Shown here: positions 31,484 through 39,994 of the stretch, piece after piece
How the letters are laid out: every line of letters begins with the position of its first letter
Position numbering within the stretch: the first letter of the stretch is position 1
Assembly (NCBI RefSeq): GCF_017833035.1
Contig: NZ_JAFIBM010000001.1
Span: 992,001-1,056,000 of the forward strand
Source: Frigoribacterium sp. PvP032
GTDB taxonomy: Bacteria > Actinomycetota > Actinomycetes > Actinomycetales > Microbacteriaceae
DNA: 64,000 nucleotides
Direction: 5' to 3'
The notes under the pieces: generated by a model
Seen by the model: the letters and a program-made list of their open reading frames with translations, nothing else
What the model was told of the DNA's origin: nothing
The model's database searches: none
Translations under genes and position numbers: made by a program

Positions 31484-32320
31484 TCAGCGCGCGAGGAACT
31501 CCAGCACCACGCGGTTGAACTCGTCCGCGTCGCTGACGTTCGCGCCGTGCGGGGCGCCCTCGATCACGTGCAGCTCCGAGCCGGCGATCGCGGCGTGCGT
31601 GCGCGCGCCAGAGCCCTCGTAGGGAACGGTCGCGTCGCCGTCGCCGTGGATGACCAGCGTCGGCACGGTGACCTTGGTCAGGTCCTCGCGGAAGTCGGTC
31701 GTGGCGAACGAGTTCATCGCCTCGAGGGCCGCGGCCTTGTCCGCCTGCTTGGCGAGGCGGAGTGCGTCCTGGCGGTCCGCCTCCGACACCTTGAGCTCGC
31801 CGTCGACCGAGAAGAAGCCGGTGGTGAAGTCGTCGTAGAACGAGTCCTCGTCCTTGGTGAGGCCGGCGGTCATCTCGGCAGCCGCCTCCTTGGTGAGGGG
31901 GCCGTCGGGGTTGTCGTCGGTCTTCATCAGGTACGGGGGCACGGCCGACGCGAAGACGACGCTGTGCAGGCGCTCGGTGCCGTACTTGCTGAAGTAGCGC
32001 GCGACCTCGCCGCCGCCCATCGAGAAGCCGACGAGCGTGACGTCGTTCAGGTCGAGCTCGGTGAGGACGGTGTGCAGGTCCTCGGTGAGGTGGTCGTAGT
32101 CGTAGCCGGTCTTCGGCTTGTCGCTGCGTCCGAAGCCGCGGCGGTCGTACGTGACGACGCGGTAGCCGGCCTCGACGAACGCGGGGACCTGCTTGCTCCA
32201 CGACTCGCCCGAGAGGGGCCAGCCGTGGATGAGCACGACGGTGCGCCCGGTGCCGCCGAAGTCGTCGACGTGGAGGTTCGTGTCCTTGAAGAGCCCGTGG
32301 TGGGCGGTGATCTCGGTCAT
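31484..32320 (-). CDS. Alpha/beta hydrolase (non-heme chloroperoxidase-like esterase)
   Basis: 278 residues from ATG 32320 with GCAGGAA upstream. The catalytic triad is clear: Ser100 in VGFSMGGGE, Asp229 in VIHGDGDATVP and His258 in GAPHGAN; the oxyanion region is HGWPLSGESW. Length and motifs match the cofactor-free haloperoxidase/arylesterase group, cytosolic serine hydrolases with perhydrolase side activity. The natural substrate is unknown. An in-frame extension of eight codons upstream is possible but lacks a ribosome site. Confidence 0.92.
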   Translation of the reverse strand: MTEITAHHGLFKDTNLHVDDFGGTGRTVVLIHGWPLSGESWSKQVPAFVEAGYRVVTYDRRGFGRSDKPKTGYDYDHLTEDLHTVLTELDLNDVTLVGFSMGGGEVARYFSKYGTERLHSVVFASAVPPYLMKTDDNPDGPLTKEAAAEMTAGLTKDEDSFYDDFTTGFFSVDGELKVSEADRQDALRLAKQADKAAALEAMNSFATTDFREDLTKVTVPTLVIHGDGDATVPYEGSGARTHAAIAGSELHVIEGAPHGANVSDADEFNRVVLEFLAR

Positions 32321-32500
32321 GGTTCCTGCCTTCCTCGGCCGCATCTGCGGCCTGTCCTCTCGTTCGTACCCGCGCCTCCTGGCGTTTTGCCCGAGGGGTC
32401 GTCCCCCTGTTTCGCGTCGTGGACAGCTCGCGTCGCCAGCTGGTGGCCCCAGGGCGAGAGGCCGAAGGAGGTGCGGCCCCGCTGCCCCTGCAGGCTCCCT

Positions 32501-32587
32501 TCGGCAAATGCCGACCTGGGCACGCGCAACACGTGCTTTTCTCCCTGTTGCGGAGCGCGTGCACGGTCGCCGGTCGGCATCTGCCGA
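32501..32587. repeat. Nested inverted repeat with TCGGCA-ATGCCGA arms
   Basis: In the 288-bp gap 32321-32608. Outer arms TCGGCAAATGCCGACC (32501-32516) and the complement with one mismatch (32572-32587), each arm itself nearly palindromic; inner arms GCACGCGC (32520-32527) and GCGCGTGC (32555-32562). No gene was seen in this gap. Confidence 0.6.
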
Positions 32588-32608
32588 CAGGGCTGAGCGT
32601 CAGCCGTG

Positions 32609-33907
32609 CTACTGCAGCTGCCCCCGCTGGCGCCCCGCGAGCACGCCCGACAGCGCGAGCACCACGAGCCCGACGGCGGGGATCAGCAGCAGCCCCACCC
32701 TCAGCGAGCTCGCGTCGGCGACGGCGCCGATCAGCGGCGGCGCCGCGAGGAACCCGAGCCGCATCAGCCAGCTGACGAGCGTGAGCCCCGTGCCCGGCCG
32801 GAACCCCGGCAGCATGTCGGCGGCGTGCATGGCGGCGGGGATGAGCGTCGCGACGCCGAACCCGGCGAGGGCGAAGCCGAGGATGGTCGTCCCGATCGAC
32901 GGGAACGCCAGCGCCTGCCCCATCCCGACGAACACCAGGGCACCGCCGACCCGGGCGACGGCGCGCTGGCCGAAGCGGTCGACGAGCCCGTCGCCGAGGA
33001 TCCGCCCGACGAACTGCGCGCTCTGCAACGCGACGAAGCCGAGCGCGGCGACGGTCACGCCGGCGTCGAGCGAGCCAGAGAGGTACAGGGCGGCCCAGGT
33101 GTTGCCTGCGTCCTCGACGACAGTGCCGGAGGCGGCGATCAGCACGAGCGCGATCAAGACGCCCCAGGTGCCGAGCTTCACGGCAGAGCGGCGCACGCGT
33201 GCACCGTTCCCCGAGTCGCCACCGACCACGGGCACCGGGGCCGACGTCGACGACGACGCGACGCCCTCGGTCGGCGTGGCGGGCGCCTCCTCGAGCTCGG
33301 AGGCAGGCTCGGGACCCTGGAGCATCAGCCGGTACGAGACGATCGCGACCACGCCGAAGACGACGCCCGAGATCGCGAGGTGCACGCCGATCGGCACGCC
33401 GAGGCCCGCGGCCGCGCCGCCCATCAGGCCGCCGACGACGGCGCCGACGCTCCAGATCGCGTGGAACGAGTTGAGGATCGAGCGTCCGTACCGACGCTGC
33501 ACCCGCAGCCCGTGCGAGTTCTGCGCGACGTCGACGATCGCGTCGAGCGCCCCGGCCACGAAGAGCGCGGCGGCGAACAGCGCGCCGACGGGGGAGAGGC
33601 CGGCCAGCAGCACGACGGCGGCGGTCACCACCGTGCCGACGACGGCGACGCGCGACGAGCGGAACCGCCGGATCAGCCAGCTCGCCGCGAGTCCGGCGAC
33701 GATGGCGCCGACCGGGCCGGCGGCGACGGCGAGACCGAAGGAGGCGTTCGTCAGGTCGAGCGCATCTTTGATGGCGGGGTAGCGCGGCAGCAGGTTCGAG
33801 AAGAGCGCGCCGTTCGTGAGGAACAGCAGCGCGACGGCCAGGCGCGCGCGACGGGTCTCGTCGTCGGGTGCTGCGGGCGTGCTGGGCCGGGTGGACGTCG
33901 TCGCCAT
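32609..33907 (-). CDS. MFS transporter, fucose-permease/YbjJ-like
   Basis: 432 residues with 12 predicted helices. The opening (LAVALLFLTNGALFSNLLPR YPAIKDALDL in two blocks), the RRFRSSRVAVVGT loop and AGALDAIVDVAQNSHGLRVQ in helix 4 are typical of the YbjJ/FucP-like MFS proteins. A cytoplasmic central loop of about 60 residues (ELEEAPATPTEGVASSS) splits the two halves. The substrate is unknown. A perfect 22-bp palindrome lies 33 bp before the ATG and is probably its operator, but no regulator gene is adjacent. Confidence 0.88.
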   Translation of the reverse strand: MATTSTRPSTPAAPDDETRRARLAVALLFLTNGALFSNLLPRYPAIKDALDLTNASFGLAVAAGPVGAIVAGLAASWLIRRFRSSRVAVVGTVVTAAVVLLAGLSPVGALFAAALFVAGALDAIVDVAQNSHGLRVQRRYGRSILNSFHAIWSVGAVVGGLMGGAAAGLGVPIGVHLAISGVVFGVVAIVSYRLMLQGPEPASELEEAPATPTEGVASSSTSAPVPVVGGDSGNGARVRRSAVKLGTWGVLIALVLIAASGTVVEDAGNTWAALYLSGSLDAGVTVAALGFVALQSAQFVGRILGDGLVDRFGQRAVARVGGALVFVGMGQALAFPSIGTTILGFALAGFGVATLIPAAMHAADMLPGFRPGTGLTLVSWLMRLGFLAAPPLIGAVADASSLRVGLLLIPAVGLVVLALSGVLAGRQRGQLQ

Positions 33908-33939
33908 CGATCGGGTCTCTCTGCTGTGGGGGAGGAGGC

Positions 33940-33961
33940 GCGATCGAATCGATTCGATCGC
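33940..33961. promoter_or_regulatory. 22-bp perfect palindrome upstream of the MFS gene
   Basis: Half site GCGATCGAATC followed directly by its exact reverse complement. Its position, 33 bp upstream of the MFS start, and its AT-richer centre fit an operator/promoter element. Confidence 0.65.
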
Positions 33962-34035
33962 ACGACGATGCTAGTGGGGCCGAGGCCGGGGAGCAACGCC
34001 GCGCCCGGATGGTGGCCCGGTCCCGTGCGCCGTTC

Positions 34036-34479
34036 TCAGCTCGCCGGCCCGAGCAGCACGGCGAGCATCGCCGCCGCCGACCCGACCAGGAAGCTGAACG
34101 TGCCGAGCTGCATCGTCCGTGTCTTGTTGCGGTCGGCGACCGGCACGCTCACCTCGAGGATGGGGCAGCCCGACCAGCCGATCAGGCCGAGGCTGAGGGC
34201 GACGACGGAGGCACCGATCCAGAAGAGCGTCTCGACCGGCGTCGAGAGGACGTCGGGCCGCCACCCCGACACGAGCACGGCGCCGAGGGCAAGCGCCACG
34301 GCCACGACGGCGGCGGCGAACCAGAGCGTGCCGGTCCACATGATGCGGGTGAGGTTCTCGACCGGGCCCATCAGGTCGCGTCCGTCCGGCTGGGGGGCGT
34401 GCGAGGCGTCGTCGACGGTGCCCGTCCGTCCGCGTCCGGGTCGTGCAGCGGTGTCTGGGGTGCTCTGGTAGTCGGTCAC
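34036..34479 (-). CDS. Membrane protein with three predicted helices
   Basis: 147 residues from GTG 34479 (VTDYQSTPDT). A ~40-residue hydrophilic leader is followed by three hydrophobic segments (about 50-70, 83-103 and 122-145). The sequence LFWIGASVVALSLGLIGWSG and a PILEV motif are features I do not recognise from a named family. It could be a small accessory membrane protein. It is divergent from the putative secreted toxin gene. Confidence 0.6.
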   Translation of the reverse strand: MTDYQSTPDTAARPGRGRTGTVDDASHAPQPDGRDLMGPVENLTRIMWTGTLWFAAAVVAVALALGAVLVSGWRPDVLSTPVETLFWIGASVVALSLGLIGWSGCPILEVSVPVADRNKTRTMQLGTFSFLVGSAAAMLAVLLGPAS

Positions 34480-34643
34480 CCTGCCACGTTGCCACCACTC
34501 GGCCCCGGCCGCCCGCCGATGTCCGTCCCGTGCGCTCGGGGGTGCTCCGATCTCGTCCCTGACGGAAGGTTGATCGGTCCCGGGGGCGCCCACGCATGTG
34601 GGAAACGGTTGACCGTGCATCTTCAGCGATCTAGTCTCCGAGC

Positions 34644-35312
34644 ATGGAAAATACTGCACGCAAGATACTCCTGACCCTTGCGTTTTCTGCACCGCTAGTG
34701 CTCCAGCTCGACAGCGCAGGTGCAGCCTCGGTGCCGCCCGGGATAGGCGATGGCGTAGAAGTGGGCGACGGCATGTATGCCGTCGCGGGAGACCGGCTCG
34801 CTTCGCTGCCAACGCGTGACTCGACCTCTGAAGTCACAGCCCTTCCTCCGAGAGAAGACGGCGAGGCCTCGCCGTTCTTGATCGACTTCGGACAATGGAC
34901 TCGCTGTTTCATCGGCAACAACAGCGGCGATGTCTTTGCTGCCTATTTCGATTGGGGGGGCTTGCGTGAAGTTCAACTGACCTGTGGCGAGGGGAACAAA
35001 GACAACGGCTGGGGTTACAAGCACATCCGGGATGGGCACGAATCAGACTGGCAGGCGAAATTGGACGAGTTGGCCCACTGGGGGCTCGTTCCGAACGCCT
35101 CGTGGGACGACCTGATGAGCATGGCCAACGACGTCAACATCGCGTTTCCCAGCTACACAGGCGGCGGCGGGAATACGAAGTGCACAGTGGGTCAAACTGC
35201 CTTTGTTAGCAATGGGGTCATCGTCCAGATAATCAACTCGAAGACCGTGTGGAACACTTCGAACGGTCGTGTTATCACGTCTCACCCCACTTCGAGTCAA
35301 GTGTGTCGGTGA
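34644..35312 (+). CDS. Putative secreted nuclease toxin (EndoU/BECR-like fold)
   Basis: 222 residues. A Sec signal peptide (about 1-28, KILLTLAFSAPLVLQLDSAG) and four cysteines (88, 114, 180, 221) point to export. The C-terminal ~100 residues show a pattern seen in EndoU/BECR-fold toxin RNases: helix GWGYKHIRDGHESDWQAKL with His127 and His132, NASWDDLMSMANDV, strands GVIVQIINSK, then GRVITSHPT with Arg209 and Thr212. Base composition is visibly AT-richer than the neighbours (48-57% GC in hand-counted 60-base windows of the 3' half), suggesting acquisition by transfer. The stop overlaps the GTG of a small acidic gene that looks like its immunity partner. The fold call is inferred by eye and is the weakest point. 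Confidence 0.55.
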   Translation: MENTARKILLTLAFSAPLVLQLDSAGAASVPPGIGDGVEVGDGMYAVAGDRLASLPTRDSTSEVTALPPREDGEASPFLIDFGQWTRCFIGNNSGDVFAAYFDWGGLREVQLTCGEGNKDNGWGYKHIRDGHESDWQAKLDELAHWGLVPNASWDDLMSMANDVNIAFPSYTGGGGNTKCTVGQTAFVSNGVIVQIINSKTVWNTSNGRVITSHPTSSQVCR

Positions 35313-35608
35313 GGTCAGAGAGGTGTTCGTCGCAGGTGCGCATCATTCGGCTGTTCCCTGATGTGGGTAGTCCTTCGGTGCTCTGGGAGGCCGCGGGGCC
35401 TGAGTCGAATCCGCCGCCCTCCGACCTCGGTCTCTCTCCTCGCCTCACGGAGGAGTTGGACGCCTGGCATCAGCTGTGGCGCGACCACGCAGACCCGTTC
35501 ACTGGCTGGGACACGCCTGAGAACGAGACACTCTTCCTGACTGCAGGCATGCTGCTTCGAGACGCGGTGCAGAGTGAACTGGGCCCGCAATTCGACGTCC
35601 TACGTTGA
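35309..35608 (+). CDS. Putative immunity protein paired with the secreted toxin
   Basis: 99 residues from GTG 35309, overlapping the toxin stop by GTGA; an internal GTG at 35336 giving 90 residues is an alternative. The core starts VRIIRLFPDVGSPSVLWEAA and continues SDLGLSPRLTEELDAWHQLW and FTGWDTPENETLFLTAG. This small acidic pattern recurs, as far as I recall, next to toxin genes in actinobacteria. It has no signal peptide, so it would protect the cytosol of the producer. It shares the lower GC of the toxin gene at its 5' end. Confidence 0.55.
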   Translation: MRSERCSSQVRIIRLFPDVGSPSVLWEAAGPESNPPPSDLGLSPRLTEELDAWHQLWRDHADPFTGWDTPENETLFLTAGMLLRDAVQSELGPQFDVLR

Positions 35609-35707
35609 TTTCCCCGGCAGAGTCGTTCCCACGGGGCGGGGATCGCGCGTCTTCAATTCGCTCGCGGCGGTGTGCATCCCTGCCGGGGCCGCGTGCGCTC
35701 GGCGCCC

Positions 35708-36718
35708 TCAGCCCCGCAGCGTCGTGCTCGGGTGCTCGCCGAACCGCTCGTGGTAGACCGCCGAGAAGCGTCCGAGGTGGCTGAACCCCCAGTGGCGCGC
35801 GACGGCCCCGACCGTGGTCGTCTCGGGGGTGGCGACGGCGAGGTCGGCGTGCACCCGGTCGAGCCGGATCTGCCGCAGCAGCACGGTCGGGCTGACGTCC
35901 AGCGCCCGCTGCAGGGCGACCTGGAGCCCCCGCACGCTGAGGTCGGCCGCCTGCGCGACGTCGGCGACGCCGATCGGCTCGTGGGCGTGCTCGTGCAGGT
36001 ACTCGACGGCGAGGGCGAGGCGTCGCGAGCCCGGAGCCGCGGGTGCGCCCGGCGCCCCCGGAGCACCCGGAGCGAGCACGGCGGGTGCGGCCCCCACCTC
36101 GTGCGGGAACGTCTCGAGCACGGCGAGGGCGAGTCGTCTGTTCGCCTCGGCCCGCAGCAGAGGAGGTGCGGCGAGGTCGAGCAGCACCGGTGTCGTCTCC
36201 GAGATCACGGCCCGCCACCGCCGCAGCCCCGCCTCCCCGATCGGCGCGGCGTGGAAGAACGTCACGTGCCCCGAGGCCACGTCCCCGCGCTCGACGGCCA
36301 GCCGCTCGAGGTGCGCGGCGCCGACGTGCACGAGTCGTTGCCGGTAGTCGGCGAAGTCGAACGAGTAGGCCCGGGTCGGCGCGATCCGCGGCACGAGCGG
36401 CCGCAGCCCCACCTCGTCGCGGCCGACGTCGACGGTGCCGCAGCCGTCGACCAGCCACGACACGACGTACTCGGGCACGGCGTCGGCCGTGCCGCGGGCC
36501 GACCCGTGGAACTCGGAGGTGCGGAGCGACACGTCGTCGTCGCCGACGGCTGCGTACCGGTACTCGAACGGACGGTCGAGCTGGTCGAGCCGGAAGCCCT
36601 CGCCCGGGTACTGCGTCTCGTAGAGGTCGCGGGCCGCGTCCAGGTCGTCGCCGTGCACGGCGCGGCGGAACGGCGGCGGTGTCGCCCCGGTGCCGTCGTG
36701 CTCGTCCATCGTCGACAT
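35708..36718 (-). CDS. AraC-family transcriptional regulator
   Basis: 336 residues from ATG 36718; an ATG nine bases further in is an alternative. The N-terminal ~200 residues resemble the AraC-binding-like domain (DUF of the RhaR/FeaR type: RPFEYRYAAVGDDDVSLRTS). An Ala/Pro/Gly linker (about 215-232) leads to the double helix-turn-helix (about 235-335: IGVADVAQAADLSVRGLQVA, ARHWGFSHLGRFSAVYHERF, then GEHPSTTL). It is probably an activator. It is divergent from a lipase-like gene with 81 bp between starts, which is a candidate target. Confidence 0.9.
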   Translation of the reverse strand: MSTMDEHDGTGATPPPFRRAVHGDDLDAARDLYETQYPGEGFRLDQLDRPFEYRYAAVGDDDVSLRTSEFHGSARGTADAVPEYVVSWLVDGCGTVDVGRDEVGLRPLVPRIAPTRAYSFDFADYRQRLVHVGAAHLERLAVERGDVASGHVTFFHAAPIGEAGLRRWRAVISETTPVLLDLAAPPLLRAEANRRLALAVLETFPHEVGAAPAVLAPGAPGAPGAPAAPGSRRLALAVEYLHEHAHEPIGVADVAQAADLSVRGLQVALQRALDVSPTVLLRQIRLDRVHADLAVATPETTTVGAVARHWGFSHLGRFSAVYHERFGEHPSTTLRG

Positions 36719-36799
36719 CCTCACACGCAGGAGGCGCGGGTCGCGCCCCTGGCTCGGCGACCGGACAGCCGCCTCCCGGCCCCCTACTGTGCAGGGACC

Positions 36800-37555
36800 A
36801 TGCCGTCCGCCTCCGCCGCGCCTCCTCGGCCGCCCCGCCCGGCCCTCCGTCGTGCGCTGCGGCACGGCGTCTGGTGGCTGCAGGACTACGCGTTCGCGGC
36901 CTGGTGGCAGCTGCGTGCGGTGCTCTCGCCGCGCGGCGCCGACGACTACCTCTCGGGCGACGGGCGACCGGTGCTCGTGCTGCCCGGCATCTGGGAGACC
37001 TGGGCGTTCCTCCGTCCGCTGATCGAGCGGGTGCACGACGAGGGGCACCCGGTGCACGTGATCGCGTCGCTCGGGCGCAACGGCCGGCCCGTGGAGGCGA
37101 CCGCCCGCGACGTGGCCGCCTACGTGCTCGAGCACGACCTGCGCGACGTGGTCGTCGTCGCGCACAGCAAGGGCGGGCTGGTCGGCAAGTACCTGATGGC
37201 CCTGCTCGACGACACCCGTCGGGTCGACCGGATGGTGGCCGTGTGCACGCCGTTCAGCGGCTCCCGGTACGCGGCCTGGCTGCTGCTGCCGAGCCTCAGG
37301 GCCTTCTCGCCGCGCGACGCGACGACCGTGATGCTGTCGCGCGACCAGGCCGTCAACGAGCGCATCACGTCGATCTACGGCGAGTTCGACCCGCACATCC
37401 CCGAGAGCAGCGTGCTGGTCGGCGCCGACAACGTGCTGCTGCCGACCGGCGGCCACTTCAGGGTGCTGGCGCATCCGCGCACCATCGCGACGGTGCTGGC
37501 CGTCGCAGGTCGGCCCGCGCCCGGCCCCGACGTCTCCGGCCCGATCGCCGACTGA
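36800..37555 (+). CDS. Alpha/beta hydrolase, PGAP1/lipase-like
   Basis: 251 residues. Nucleophile Ser123 in VVAHSKGGLVGKYL, Asp197 in IYGEFDPHIP and His219 in LPTGGHFRVLAHP form a probable triad, and LVLPGIWETWAFLRPLIE is the oxyanion strand. The N-terminal helix LRRALRHGVWWLQDYAFAAW could associate with the membrane. Similar proteins act on lipids or esters, with unknown natural substrates. GCAGGGA lies two bases before the ATG, a close spacing. It is divergent from the AraC regulator. Confidence 0.85.
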   Translation: MPSASAAPPRPPRPALRRALRHGVWWLQDYAFAAWWQLRAVLSPRGADDYLSGDGRPVLVLPGIWETWAFLRPLIERVHDEGHPVHVIASLGRNGRPVEATARDVAAYVLEHDLRDVVVVAHSKGGLVGKYLMALLDDTRRVDRMVAVCTPFSGSRYAAWLLLPSLRAFSPRDATTVMLSRDQAVNERITSIYGEFDPHIPESSVLVGADNVLLPTGGHFRVLAHPRTIATVLAVAGRPAPGPDVSGPIAD

Positions 37556-37612
37556 TCAGCCGCCGTCTGAGAGGATGGGGCCACCGTCACCTCGACCAGG
37601 CAGGAGCCTCCC

Positions 37613-37708
37613 ATGGCCGAATTCTTCATCGGACTCGTCAGCGCGATCACCCTCGTCGGCCTCGTGCTGACCGTCGCGGCCTTCGTGGCCCTCTCGACGT
37701 CGAAGTAG
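37613..37708 (+). CDS. 31-residue membrane microprotein
   Basis: ATG 37613, preceded by GCAGGAG seven bases upstream, opens a 31-codon reading frame: MAEFFIGLVSAITLVGLVLT followed by VAAFVALSTSK. It is almost entirely one hydrophobic helix with a short polar tail. The good ribosome site and codon pattern argue that it is translated. Function unknown; single-span peptides of this size often modulate membrane complexes. Confidence 0.5.
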   Translation: MAEFFIGLVSAITLVGLVLTVAAFVALSTSK

Positions 37709-37778
37709 TCCTGCCCCGGCGCCCACGCGGCACGCCCTGACGGGTGCCGGCCGGGCGACGCGTGGCTAGAGTCGTCGC

Positions 37779-38603
37779 ATGAGAGCGCTGCAGGCCACCA
37801 TCATCTCCGAGCTCGCCGTCCGCCCCGACATCGACCCGGCCGCCGAGGTCGAGCGACGGGTCGCTTTCCTCCGCGACTACCTCGAGACGACCGGCGCCGG
37901 GGGCTTCGTGCTCGCCGTCAGCGGCGGCCAGGACAGCACCCTCGCGGGCCGCCTCTGCCAGCTCGCGGTCGAGGGCGTCCGCCGCGACGGCGGCACCGCT
38001 GAGCTCGTCACCGTGCGGATGCCCTACAAGGTGCAGGCCGACGAGGAGGACGCCCAGCTCGCCCTGCGGTTCATCGACGGTGCCGAGGGCCTCGTGGTCA
38101 ACATCCAGCACGGCGTCGACGGGACAGCACAGGACGTCGCCGAGGCGACCGGCGCCCCGCTGAGCGACTTCGCCAAGGGCAACGTCAAAGCGCGCACCCG
38201 CATGGTGGCGCAGTACGCGATCGCGAGCGAGCGGGGCCTGCTCGTCGTCGGGACCGACCACGCCGCCGAGGCGCTGACGGGCTTCTTCACCAAGTACGGC
38301 GACGGCGGCGTCGACCTCGTGCCGCTCACCGGGCTGAGCAAGCGCCAGGGCAAGGCCCTCCTCTCCCACCTCGGCGCGCCGGCCCGGCTGTACGAGAAGG
38401 CACCGACGGCCGACCTGCTCGACGAGACCCCCGGCCAGACCGACGAGGCCAACCTCGGCCTCACCTACGCCGACATCGACGAGTACCTCGAGGGCGGAGA
38501 GGTCGACGACGCGATCGCCGACCTCATCGAGGCCCGCTACCTCGCGACCGAGCACAAGCGCCGCGTGCCGGCGAGCCCGGCCGACGAGTGGTGGCGGGCC
38601 TGA
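37779..38603 (+). CDS. nadE: NH3-dependent NAD+ synthetase
   Basis: 274 residues, the length of the bacterial ammonia-dependent enzyme without a glutaminase domain. The PP-loop SGGQDS (48-53) binds ATP. Other blocks are [55 protein letters not shown] and [20 protein letters not shown]. It converts deamido-NAD+ to NAD+ in the last step of NAD biosynthesis in the cytosol. It is the only clearly housekeeping biosynthetic gene in this part of the window. Confidence 0.97.
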   Translation: MRALQATIISELAVRPDIDPAAEVERRVAFLRDYLETTGAGGFVLAVSGGQDSTLAGRLCQLAVEGVRRDGGTAELVTVRMPYKVQADEEDAQLALRFIDGAEGLVVNIQHGVDGTAQDVAEATGAPLSDFAKGNVKARTRMVAQYAIASERGLLVVGTDHAAEALTGFFTKYGDGGVDLVPLTGLSKRQGKALLSHLGAPARLYEKAPTADLLDETPGQTDEANLGLTYADIDEYLEGGEVDDAIADLIEARYLATEHKRRVPASPADEWWRA

Positions 38604-38644
38604 CGCTCGTCCCGCTGTCGGTCGTCCGGTGTTGACTGCGAGCC

Positions 38645-38956
38645 ATGATCATCGTGACCGGCCACCTGCTCGTCGACCCTGAGCTGCGCGACGACTACCT
38701 CGCCTCCTGCGTGAGCCTCGTCGAGGCGGGCCGTGACGCCCCCGGCTGCCTCGACTTCGCGCTGTCGCCCGACATCGTCGACCCTGGCCGCATCAACGTC
38801 GCCGAGCGCTGGGTGTCGCGGAACGCCCTCGACGACTTCCGCGGCTCGGGCCCGACCGACGAGCAGGAGGCGGAGATCCGGCACAGCGACGTGCACGACT
38901 ACCAGCTCACCGGCCCAGAGGAGCCCTCGCTGTCGGAGTCCGGCGACCTGGTCTGA
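38645..38956 (+). CDS. Antibiotic biosynthesis monooxygenase (ABM) domain protein
   Basis: 103 residues with the ferredoxin-like ABM pattern: IIVTGHLLVDPELRDDYLAS, EAGRDAPGCLDFALSPDIVD and INVAERWVSRNALDDF. Small ABM-domain proteins include quinol monooxygenases and heme-degrading enzymes; nothing here singles out one. It lies 41 bp after nadE in the same direction and may be co-transcribed. A short run of TGACCTG repeats follows its stop (38954-38996). Confidence 0.82.
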   Translation: MIIVTGHLLVDPELRDDYLASCVSLVEAGRDAPGCLDFALSPDIVDPGRINVAERWVSRNALDDFRGSGPTDEQEAEIRHSDVHDYQLTGPEEPSLSESGDLV

Positions 38957-39003
38957 CCTGAGCTGACCTGACGTGACCTGACCTGGCTGACCTGCAGGCC
39001 GGG

Positions 39004-39795
39004 CTAGTCGTTGCCGTCGATCCCGCCGAGGCGCTCGAGCACGCCGGTGAGGATGGTGCCGGCCGGGTCGGGCAGCACGTGGTGGTTGAGGTAGATGCCC
39101 TCGAGCCACGGCAGCACCTCGTCGGCGGGCATGCCGACCGCGGCCCAGTCGACGCCGGGCAGAGCCCGCGTGACGGTCTGCTCGGTGCCCGGCGTGAGCC
39201 ACGCCTCGGCGATCGGCAGGTCGGGCGTGCGGTGCTCGTCGGCTGCCCAGAGCAGGGCGATCGGGTGCTCACGGCTGTCGTCGGGGGCCTCGTCGACGTG
39301 GTCGTGCTCGACGTGCCCGGCGCCGAGCCACGGCAGCGTGAGCAGCTCGCCCTCGATGTCGACCTCGATCAGGTCGAGGTGCGTCGGCTCCTCGACCTCG
39401 CAGACCCAGAGGTCGAGTCCTGCGTCGTGCCAGGCGGCCGCGTCGTCGACGTCGTCGATCAGGTCGGGCATCAGGGCCTGCAGGTCGGTCAGCAGCGCCG
39501 TCGCCCAGGCGACGACCTGGGCGGTGTCGCCGGGGCCCCACGGGCTGGTGTCGGTGTCGTCGCCCGCGGCGTCGTGGAAGTGGTGCTCGGCCCCGCCGTC
39601 GACGGCGTCGAGGTGCACCTGGCCCGTGCCGAAGCCGACGTACAGGCTGCTGAGCTCGGTCTCGTCGTCCCACTCGCCGAAGAGGTTGGGCTTGCCGAGC
39701 GAGGTGGGCAGCGGCAGCGTCGCCGCGTGGCGCGTGCCCAGCGCGAACACGGCGCGGAAGCGCCTGGTCGGCAGCCGGAGGCTCATGTCAGTCAC
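39004..39795 (-). CDS. Hypothetical acidic protein
   Basis: 263 residues from GTG 39795 with GGAG eight bases upstream; ATG 39786 is the alternative start. Very acidic (many Asp/Glu, for example LIDDVDDAAAWHDAGLDLWV), probably soluble and cytosolic, with no signal peptide or membrane segment. Motifs such as LFGEWDDETELSSLYVGFG and PWLEGIYLNHHVLPDP are distinctive but I do not recognise the family. It is divergent from the CNNM-type gene pair. A CCTGCA/TGCAGG dyad at 39854-39872 lies between them. Confidence 0.6.
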   Translation of the reverse strand: MTDMSLRLPTRRFRAVFALGTRHAATLPLPTSLGKPNLFGEWDDETELSSLYVGFGTGQVHLDAVDGGAEHHFHDAAGDDTDTSPWGPGDTAQVVAWATALLTDLQALMPDLIDDVDDAAAWHDAGLDLWVCEVEEPTHLDLIEVDIEGELLTLPWLGAGHVEHDHVDEAPDDSREHPIALLWAADEHRTPDLPIAEAWLTPGTEQTVTRALPGVDWAAVGMPADEVLPWLEGIYLNHHVLPDPAGTILTGVLERLGGIDGND

Positions 39796-39994
39796 AGGGT
39801 GTCTCCGATCGATCGGCTCCCAGCGTACGGGCTGGAGACGACGCCCACCGGCGACCTGCACCCGCTGCAGGTTCACAGCATCGTCGCGGCGTCGCTCCCT
39901 ACCATCACCGCATGGACGACCCTCCCTCTCACATGCCGACGCCCTTCCGCGCCCTGACACCCCACGGTGTCGCTGACGAGCGGGGAGGGGCTCA

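Noticed and set aside
34644-35312. The secreted toxin as cargo (A component) of the PA-like pore
   Set aside because: It is 8.6 kb away, on the other strand, has its own immunity-like partner and shows no adaptor domain known from binary-toxin A subunits.
39913-39994. Short ATG frame before the first CNNM-type gene
   Set aside because: It does not stop before the CNNM gene, lacks a ribosome site and has no recognisable content.
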